In this document: positions 58,349-64,000 of the stretch, piece by piece
Position numbering within the stretch: position 1 is the stretch's first letter
How the letters are laid out: each line of letters starts with the position of its first letter
Assembly (NCBI GenBank): GCA_002299895.1
Contig: DBOC01000014.1
Span: 124,001-188,000, forward strand
Source: Sphingomonadales bacterium UBA656
GTDB taxonomy: Bacteria; Pseudomonadota; Alphaproteobacteria; Sphingomonadales; Sphingomonadaceae
Length of the DNA: 64,000 nucleotides
Direction: 5' to 3'
The notes under the pieces: generated by a model
The model's database searches: none
Told to the model about the DNA's origin: nothing
The model's input: only the letters and a program-made list of their open reading frames with translations
Made by a program: the position numbers and the translations under genes

Positions 58349-59554
58349 TTAGACTTTTGAGCTTTGCGAACGCGTTGCTCGAACGCCCGTATCATTAGCC
58401 GGAGCCCAACCATAAAGCGTTGCCATCGGCTCATCCTCAACGACCACGGTGTCCGTCTCGCCAAAACCGTTAAACTCGGTCCGCATTGCACAGCCATAAG
58501 CGCCGAGCATGCCAACTTCGATATAATCGCCAGCCTTCACATCATCTGGCAAGATGAAAGGCCCCGCCATATGGTCCATATCGTCGCAGGTAGGCCCGTA
58601 GAAACTGAATTCAGCCATCTGGGTACCAATTGACGTTTCCGACCGTTGCAGGGTCACAGGGAAGCGCCAGCCGATATGTGCGGCGTCGAACAACGAACCA
58701 TAAGCACCATCATTAATAAACAACTCATTCCCGCGACGCTTTTCCACCTTCACAAGTAGGGATGCATATTCAGCGCACAATGCACGGCCAGGTTCGCACC
58801 AGAGCTCCGCAGAGTAGCTGATCGGCAAATCCTCGAAACAATCATGGATGACGTCGAAGTAACCTTCTAACGCTGGCGGCTCCATGCCCGGATAAACTGA
58901 GGGAAAGCCGCCACCGATGTCCACGATGTCCACCGTGACTGACGCCTCGACAATTGCAGCGCGGACATGCTCCATGGCTTCGGCATAAGCCGCTGGCGTC
59001 ATTGCTTGACTGCCAACATGGAAACAAATCCCAAGACTATCTGCAACTTGACGCGTTGCAACCAACAGGTCAGCCACTTCCAATGGATCCGCGCCGAATT
59101 TCGATGCGAGGCTTAGTTTTGCATGTTCTGACGAAACGCGAATGCGCACGCACAATTCAAGATCAGTCGCGCCATTTGTTGCACGCACGATCTTCTCAAG
59201 CTCTTCATGGCTATCGAGGCTGAATGTGCGAACATTATGATTATGATAAGCCTGCGCAATAGCACGCTCGCTCTTTACCGGATGCATAAAGCAAAGCTTC
59301 GCGTCTGGCAGGAATTTGTGGACCAACCGAACTTCCCCCAAGGATGCAACATCATAATGCGTGATGCCGGCTTCCCACAGGGTTTCAAGCAAAGCAGGTG
59401 ATGGGTTCGCTTTCACGGCATACAAGGATTTACCCTGAAACTTCTCAACGAAGAAACGGGCCGCGCGCGCAGCAGCATGTGGGCGGAGTAGCGTGATTGG
59501 TTCGTCCGGGCGGAGGGCGCGGACTACAGCAAGAGCGTCAGTGTTCTCGTACAA
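58349..59554 (-). CDS. Type III PLP-dependent ornithine (lysine) decarboxylase, probable TTG start
   Basis: Alanine-racemase-fold decarboxylase making putrescine from ornithine, or cadaverine from lysine. The PLP lysine is in SLYAVKANPSPALLETLWEA near 41-60, CFHVGSQAMTP near 180-190, IVDIGGGFPSVYPGM near 212-226, WCEPGRALCAEY near 252-263 and the late cysteine in YGPTCDDMD near 316-324. The frame is open to 59731, but that ATG would add about 60 unrelated residues overlapping nspC. The preferred start is TTG 59554, nine bases after GGGGG, giving 401 residues, the family length. Third gene of a spermidine cluster, behind a structured leader. Confidence 0.88.
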   Translation of the reverse strand: MYENTDALAVVRALRPDEPITLLRPHAAARAARFFVEKFQGKSLYAVKANPSPALLETLWEAGITHYDVASLGEVRLVHKFLPDAKLCFMHPVKSERAIAQAYHNHNVRTFSLDSHEELEKIVRATNGATDLELCVRIRVSSEHAKLSLASKFGADPLEVADLLVATRQVADSLGICFHVGSQAMTPAAYAEAMEHVRAAIVEASVTVDIVDIGGGFPSVYPGMEPPALEGYFDVIHDCFEDLPISYSAELWCEPGRALCAEYASLLVKVEKRRGNELFINDGAYGSLFDAAHIGWRFPVTLQRSETSIGTQMAEFSFYGPTCDDMDHMAGPFILPDDVKAGDYIEVGMLGAYGCAMRTEFNGFGETDTVVVEDEPMATLYGWAPANDTGVRATRSQSSKV

Positions 59555-59640
59555 TTCAAGGGACCCCCAAAAGATAACATTAAACAACAAGGCTGCCTTG
59601 CGGTTATTGGAAGTCCCCCTGGGGCAGCGGACGAGCGCAT
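59555..59640 (-). promoter_or_regulatory. Structured leader of the ornithine decarboxylase gene
   Basis: Minus strand. GCUGCC (59628-59623) can pair with GGCAGC (59597-59592). Alternatively CAAGG (59600-59596) pairs with CCUUG (59592-59588), a small hairpin followed by a U-rich tract, and CCCCA (59624-59620) can pair with UGGGG (59569-59565) in the Shine-Dalgarno region. These options exclude one another, as in attenuators. A 38-codon frame from AUG 59640 overlaps the decarboxylase start and could act as a leader peptide, but it has no clear ribosome-binding site. Possible relation to the speF RNA motif of alphaproteobacteria is untested. Confidence 0.4.
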
Positions 59641-59682
59641 TATGAAAAGCTGGGGCAGATGTAAAGTGATTCGTTTTAGTTT

Positions 59683-60849
59683 TTAGCTCAGGCGATCCCG
59701 GAATTCGGTCCAGTCGAATGAACGTACGCATTCAAGCGCGTCGGTATCGCTATTCCACAGCCAAAGTGAGGGTAGCGGCACGCCGTTAAAGGTGTTGGTC
59801 TTGACCATGGAATAATGGGCTTGATCCAGGAACGCAAAACGCGCTCCGGGCTCTGCTGGAACAGGCAACACATAATCGCCTATAATGTCCCCGGCGAGGC
59901 AGGATGGCCCTCCCAGACGCACTGGAGTGCCCTCTGTGCGTTCCTTGAGCATGGCTGGGCGATAGGGGGCTTCAATGACGTCAGGCATGTGACAGGTAGC
60001 GCTGATGTCCGTAATTCCGACCTGAATCCCGTTTTCAAACACATCAAGTAACTCGCCGATCAATATTCCCGCATCGAGCGCTATCGCTTCGCCGGGTTCG
60101 AGATAGACATCCAAGCCCGTTTCGGCCCGGACCTCTTGAATAAACGCAACAAGCTCATCCCGTTGATAATCAGCACGGGTGATATGGTGCCCGCCACCAA
60201 AGTTCAGCCAACGTAGTTGCTCAAAATAGGGCGCAATATGTGGTTTCAAAGCCTCCCACGTGCGTTGAAGCGGCTCGAAATCCTGTTCACAAAGCGTGTG
60301 GAAGTGCAGGCCTGAGACACCCTTGAGATGTTCTGCTTTCAACTGGCTAATTGGAAACCCAAGACGCGATCCGGGTGAGCAAGGGTCATACTTCGCTACT
60401 TCGCCCTCGGCATGTTCTGGGTTTATCCGTAGTCCGATATCGACACTGTCATTGAGGAACGATGCGAAACGGCGATGCTGATGCGGACTATTAAAAATGA
60501 CATGGTCTGAAATTTCTACGATTTCAGCCATGTCGGCCTCTTTATAGCCGGCGCAATAAGTGGCGATTTCGCCCGTATAATAATCGCGTGCAAGGCGCGA
60601 TTCCCACAGTCCCGAACTGCATACACCATCCAAATACTCACCAATGATTGGCGCGACCTTCCACATGGAAAAAGCCTTCATCGCGCATAAAATTTTGGCA
60701 CCAGATCGTTGCTTTACGTCAGATAAAATAGCTAGATTGCGACGCAATGCCATTTCATCCACGACAAATGCAGGCGACGGAACGCGGTGAAGGTTAAAAT
60801 GGGCAAATGCCCCAGGATCGCCTGCTTTGGTTTCCATATTATCATTCAC
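59683..60849 (-). CDS. nspC: Carboxynorspermidine/carboxyspermidine decarboxylase
   Basis: PLP enzyme of 388 residues, alanine-racemase fold, decarboxylating carboxyspermidine to spermidine (or carboxynorspermidine to norspermidine). The PLP lysine is in AKILCAMKAFSMWKV near 51-65; GVCSSGLWESRLARD near 75-89, LHFHTLCEQDFEPL near 182-195, LNFGGGHHITRADY near 217-230, YLEPGEAI near 253-260 and GGPSCLAGDIIGDY near 316-329 are the NspC-specific blocks. A perfect 7-bp hairpin (CACCAGC/GCTGGTG, 60868-60885) lies in its leader, 19 bases before the ATG. Follows the synthase gene by 117 bases. Confidence 0.92.
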   Translation of the reverse strand: MNDNMETKAGDPGAFAHFNLHRVPSPAFVVDEMALRRNLAILSDVKQRSGAKILCAMKAFSMWKVAPIIGEYLDGVCSSGLWESRLARDYYTGEIATYCAGYKEADMAEIVEISDHVIFNSPHQHRRFASFLNDSVDIGLRINPEHAEGEVAKYDPCSPGSRLGFPISQLKAEHLKGVSGLHFHTLCEQDFEPLQRTWEALKPHIAPYFEQLRWLNFGGGHHITRADYQRDELVAFIQEVRAETGLDVYLEPGEAIALDAGILIGELLDVFENGIQVGITDISATCHMPDVIEAPYRPAMLKERTEGTPVRLGGPSCLAGDIIGDYVLPVPAEPGARFAFLDQAHYSMVKTNTFNGVPLPSLWLWNSDTDALECVRSFDWTEFRDRLS

Positions 60850-60966
60850 CTACCAAATGGTTCGTCGCACCAGCTGAGGCTGGTGTCTATCTCGCTTATG
60901 CAGCTTGCGCAGAGAGTGGCCAAAAAACGTGATGGGTCGCAACCTTCGCTGGGGCGACGAGTGCAA

Positions 60967-62175
60967 TCAAAACGACAAGGGAGCGTCCAATTCCTTTATC
61001 TGCCAAGGCAGACCATGCGCATTGAGCATGTCCATGAACGGGTCGGGATCAAATTGTTCTATATTCCACACGCCAGCGCCAGACCATTGGCCGGTGACCA
61101 GCATCGCTGCGCCAATTATCGCGGGAACACCGGTGGTGTAGCTGACGGCTTGGTTACCGGTTTCTGCATAAGCATCTTCATGGTCGCAAATATTATAGAT
61201 GTAGAGCGTCTTTTCTTTGCCATCCTTGCCAAGACCGGTAACGATACAGCCAATATTAGTTTTACCCTTGGTTGTCGGACCAAGTGAGGCAGGTTCAGGC
61301 AATACCGCTTTCAAAAACTGGAGTGGGATAATCTCCTTGCCCTCATAGATCACAGGATCAATCCGCGTCATACCGACGGCCTGAAGCACGTTGAGATGGG
61401 TGATATAAGCATCACCAAAGGTCATCCAGAAACGGATGCGCTTGATCTCAGGTAGATGCGTTTTGAGGCTTTCGATTTCCTCATGATACATCAGATACAT
61501 ATTCTTTGGGCCAACGGCTTCAAAGTCGAAACTTTGCTTGACCGACATTGCCGGGGTTTCAACCCAGTCGCCATTTTCCCAATGCCGCGCGACGGCGGTG
61601 ACTTCACGGATGTTGATTTCGGGGTTGAAGTTGGTGGCAAAAGCCTGACCATGATCGCCACCATTGCAATCCAATATGTCGAGCGTATCGATGCGGTCAA
61701 AATAGTGCTTTTTCAAATAGGTGGTGAAGACGCTTGTGACGCCGGGGTCAAAACCTGATCCCAATAACGCAGTGAGGCCTGCATCCTTGTAACGATCCTG
61801 ATAAGCCCACTGCCAATGATATTCGAACTTTGCGACATCCAACGGCTCGTAATTTGCTGTGTCCATATAATGCACACCAGCAGCAAGGCACGCGTCCATG
61901 ATGTTGAGGTCTTGGTAAGGCAAGGCAAGGTTTACCACGAGGCTGGGTTTGATATGGTTCAGCAAAGCCGTGGTTGCAGGCACATCATCTGCATCCAAAC
62001 CATAGGTGTCGATATCAACGCCTGTCCGTTCCTTGACCGATTTAGCAATCGCATCGCATTTCGACTTGGTGCGGCTCGCGAGACTGATATGGCTAAAGAT
62101 ATCGGCATTCATGGCCATCTTGTGGACTGCAACAGAACCGACGCCGCCTGCGCCAATTACCAATATCTTGCTCAT
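60967..62175 (-). CDS. Carboxynorspermidine/carboxyspermidine synthase (saccharopine dehydrogenase family)
   Basis: NADPH-dependent reductive condensation of putrescine (or diaminopropane) with aspartate semialdehyde. 402 residues from ATG 62175 (MSKILVIGAGGVGSVAVHKM), the Rossmann start; an in-frame ATG at 62274 would run through the divergent gene. Blocks shared with the CANSDH/LYS1 family: LALPYQDLNIMDACLAAGVH near 93-112, YMDTANYEP, LLGSGFDPGVTSVFTTYLKK near 143-162 and DCNGGDHG near 173. The context with nspC and an ornithine decarboxylase gene points to spermidine synthesis, not lysine metabolism. Confidence 0.9.
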   Translation of the reverse strand: MSKILVIGAGGVGSVAVHKMAMNADIFSHISLASRTKSKCDAIAKSVKERTGVDIDTYGLDADDVPATTALLNHIKPSLVVNLALPYQDLNIMDACLAAGVHYMDTANYEPLDVAKFEYHWQWAYQDRYKDAGLTALLGSGFDPGVTSVFTTYLKKHYFDRIDTLDILDCNGGDHGQAFATNFNPEINIREVTAVARHWENGDWVETPAMSVKQSFDFEAVGPKNMYLMYHEEIESLKTHLPEIKRIRFWMTFGDAYITHLNVLQAVGMTRIDPVIYEGKEIIPLQFLKAVLPEPASLGPTTKGKTNIGCIVTGLGKDGKEKTLYIYNICDHEDAYAETGNQAVSYTTGVPAIIGAAMLVTGQWSGAGVWNIEQFDPDPFMDMLNAHGLPWQIKELDAPLSF

Positions 62176-62229
62176 CTTCAGTTTCCTCTTATCAGAGATT
62201 CGTTCAGCGCACGCATATAGGGGGGTTTT

Positions 62230-63216
62230 ATGACAGAACAAGAATTGGCTGCGGCTCACCAAATACCAACGCACAAGGGCGTGCTACGGGCGATGGCCAA
62301 AATTGCCGACATTTTACCAAAAACGCCTTTGTTGCCGCTTGAGGTGGACGGAGTAACCATATGGTGCAAGGCTGAAATGCTTCAGCCCATTGGTGCCTTC
62401 AAAATACGAGGCGCCTGGCATCGCCTGTCCGACTTGAACGAAGACGAAAGCGCGCGCGGTGTTGTCGGCGTTTCTAGTGGAAACCATGCTCAGGGTGTTG
62501 CTTGGGCAGCCAAAAGGCTTGGAATATCTGCCACTATTGTGATGCCATCCAATGCGCCGCGCATGAAATTAGAGGCAACTAAGGCTCTTGGCGCAGATGT
62601 TGTTCTCTACGACCGTGCCACTGAATCCCGCGAAGAAGTCGCTGCGGGGTTAATCGCGCAAAGCGGCGCGACATTAGTGCACGCCTTTGGTGATCCTTGG
62701 GTCATTGAAGGGCAGGGGACCGCTGGAATTGAAATCACGCAACAACTTCATGATTTCGGCCTGTCTGGTCCAAATTTGATTGTTGCCTGCTGCGGCGGAG
62801 GTGGCTTGGCATCTGGTCTTGCATTGGCATGTCCTGACGCCGACATCGCCATTGTTGAGCCGGAAGGCTGGGATGATATCATTCGCTCGCTGGACGCAGG
62901 TGAGATACTGCCGGTCAAAGATCTCACGCACCCGACCTATTGCGATGCATTACAGACGCCGCAAACCTATCCTGTGAATTTTGAAATTTTGCGTCGCCGC
63001 GTGTTACAGGCTGTTTCGGTTACGACCGACGAAGTGGCAACCGCAATGCGCGTGGTGTTTGAAAAACTACACCTCGTGGTAGAGCCCGGCGGCGCTGTGG
63101 CGCTGGCTGCTGTACTTGCCGGTAAGGTTCAAACAAAAGCTGTTACCGCCGTAACCTTGTCAGGCGGAAACGTAGATCGAGAGCTTTTTGCGCAGTTACT
63201 TGCTCAGGCAGCCTGA
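62230..63216 (+). CDS. Threonine/serine dehydratase (PLP fold type II)
   Basis: A 328-residue catabolic-type dehydratase, without the C-terminal ACT domains of biosynthetic IlvA. The PLP lysine is in [14 protein letters not shown] near 54-67, [17 protein letters not shown] near 84-100 binds the phosphate/substrate, and [16 protein letters not shown] near 179-194 is the glycine loop. Likely product: 2-oxobutanoate from threonine or pyruvate from serine; serine racemase relatives cannot be excluded. Divergent from the carboxyspermidine synthase gene (54 bases), preceded by AGGGGGG. Its end overlaps hemA by 13 bases, tail to tail. Confidence 0.88.
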   Translation: MTEQELAAAHQIPTHKGVLRAMAKIADILPKTPLLPLEVDGVTIWCKAEMLQPIGAFKIRGAWHRLSDLNEDESARGVVGVSSGNHAQGVAWAAKRLGISATIVMPSNAPRMKLEATKALGADVVLYDRATESREEVAAGLIAQSGATLVHAFGDPWVIEGQGTAGIEITQQLHDFGLSGPNLIVACCGGGGLASGLALACPDADIAIVEPEGWDDIIRSLDAGEILPVKDLTHPTYCDALQTPQTYPVNFEILRRRVLQAVSVTTDEVATAMRVVFEKLHLVVEPGGAVALAAVLAGKVQTKAVTAVTLSGGNVDRELFAQLLAQAA

Positions 63217-64000
63217 GCGACCCGCATGTCCATCCGGCCCCATATTTCCAACAAAGCCGCTGTTAAATCGCGCATCATGCCCTCATCATGTTGGGGACCT
63301 GGTGTAAAGCGTAACCGCTCGGTTCCGCGAGGCACGGTGGGGTAATTGATTGGCTGAACATAAACCCCATATTCAGCAAGCAATATATCGCTGATTTTCT
63401 TTGCTTTTACAGGGTCGCCGACCATCAAAGGCACAATGTGCGTGTTGCTTAACATCACGGGCAAACCCGCATCGGCAAACAGTTTTTTGAGCATTGCAGC
63501 ATTGGTTTGCTGTGCATCGCGTTCTACGCTGGACGCCTTCAAGTGACGGACAGCGGCCAATACGCCAGCGACCAGAACGGGTGACAAGGACGTCGTAAAG
63601 ATAAAGCCCGGCGCATAAGAACGGATAACATCAATGATATTCTGATCAGCTGCGATATAGCCGCCCATCACGCCGAACGCTTTGCCGAGCGTGCCTTCGA
63701 TGACAGTTACACGGTCCGCGACGGCATCACGCTCTGAAATGCCGCCGCCACGAGCGCCATACATACCCACTGCGTGCACCTCGTCGCAATATGTGAGCGC
63801 ATTATACTTATCGGCAAGATCGCAGACCCCACTAATTGGCGCAACGTCGCCGTCCATTGAATAGACGCTTTCAAAGGCAATGAGTTTCGGTACCTCTGGA
63901 TCATCAGCCGCGAGCAATTCTTCGAGATGCGCAAGGTCGTTGTGCTGCCAAACGCGCTTTTCACAACCTGCGTTGCGGATGCCCGCGATCATCGACGCGT
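63204..64000 (-). CDS. hemA: 5-aminolevulinate synthase (start lies beyond the window)
   Basis: First enzyme of haem synthesis in alphaproteobacteria (the C4/Shemin route: glycine plus succinyl-CoA). About 265 C-terminal residues are present; the frame is open through the window edge, and the [11 protein letters not shown] segment at the edge continues the family sequence, so the ATG at 63992 is internal. The PLP lysine is in [18 protein letters not shown], and [12 protein letters not shown] and FTTSLSPV are conserved ALAS blocks. The first part of the gene, about 140 residues, is missing. Confidence 0.92.
   Translation of the reverse strand, partial: ASMIAGIRNAGCEKRVWQHNDLAHLEELLAADDPEVPKLIAFESVYSMDGDVAPISGVCDLADKYNALTYCDEVHAVGMYGARGGGISERDAVADRVTVIEGTLGKAFGVMGGYIAADQNIIDVIRSYAPGFIFTTSLSPVLVAGVLAAVRHLKASSVERDAQQTNAAMLKKLFADAGLPVMLSNTHIVPLMVGDPVKAKKISDILLAEYGVYVQPINYPTVPRGTERLRFTPGPQHDEGMMRDLTAALLEIWGRMDMRVAQAA

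Noticed and set aside
63993..64000. hemA starting at ATG 63992 as a complete 262-residue gene
   Set aside because: The codons beyond the ATG continue the conserved ALAS sequence (A-S before MIAGIR) and the PLP enzyme family is about 400 residues.
1..64000. CRISPR arrays, tRNA/rRNA genes, insertion sequences, prophage or integrative elements
   Set aside because: Intergenic spaces are short and contain no repeat-spacer pattern, tRNA cloverleaf, transposase or integrase that I could recognise; composition by eye is even along the window.

Overview
The window reads as chromosomal core DNA of an alphaproteobacterium, most likely a member of the Sphingomonadales. The basis is gene order and protein style: nuoA-N running straight into birA, coaX and rnj; trpD-trpC-moaC-moeA-lexA facing comEC; a SecG rich in Pro/Ala at its end; a class I aldolase; and GTTC-N7-GTTC SOS half-sites. 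Base composition by eye is in the mid-50s percent GC, low for sphingomonads and closer to the Sphingorhabdus/Parasphingorhabdus side. The carboxyspermidine genes would fit a spermidine-containing genus. The genus assignment is inference. I saw no rRNA, tRNA, CRISPR array, insertion sequence, prophage or obvious horizontally acquired island.

Layout. 1-2437: end of a class I aldolase gene, thiE, efp and an inositol monophosphatase family gene. 2541-20532: one long plus-strand operon with complex I (nuoA-N), then birA, coaX, rnj and a DUF1467 gene, mostly joined by 1-14 base overlaps. Two tiny membrane-protein genes sit inside it (5339-5518 and 6179-6316). 20542-24253: a large two-TM coiled-coil protein of TipN-like layout, divergent from a protein that looks like a degenerate nucleotidyltransferase fused to a membrane domain. 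24341-28707: gltA, comEC and lexA, the last with its own SOS operator. 28799-36239: moeA, moaC, trpC, trpD, trpG, trpE and a PpiD-like chaperone, all minus strand.

36393-39318: tpiA, secG and pyrG. 39403-40304: a small heat shock protein gene with a heat-shock sigma promoter and a ROSE-like 5' UTR, then a small unknown gene with its own terminator. 40355-47979: lolC, lolD, a glutathione peroxidase, dnaE and an acyl-CoA ligase. 48028-51045: moaB, a soluble lytic transglycosylase and a degenerate uracil-DNA glycosylase-like protein, minus strand. 51160-57403: ETF-ubiquinone oxidoreductase, ispE, an N-formylglutamate amidohydrolase family gene, ilvD and a 23S rRNA m5U methyltransferase-like gene. 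57400-58283: two tandem MAPEG membrane proteins. 58349-62175: ornithine decarboxylase, carboxy(nor)spermidine decarboxylase and carboxy(nor)spermidine synthase, a complete putrescine-to-spermidine route. 62230-64000: a threonine dehydratase and the truncated start-side of hemA (5-aminolevulinate synthase).

Most of the window is ordinary housekeeping. The parts worth a second look are the two nuo micro-membrane proteins, the non-canonical CTG start of birA, the hsp20 promoter and thermometer, the two divergent unknown proteins at 20.5-24.3 kb, the UDG-like protein lacking its catalytic and Fe-S motifs, and the structured leader of the ornithine decarboxylase gene.
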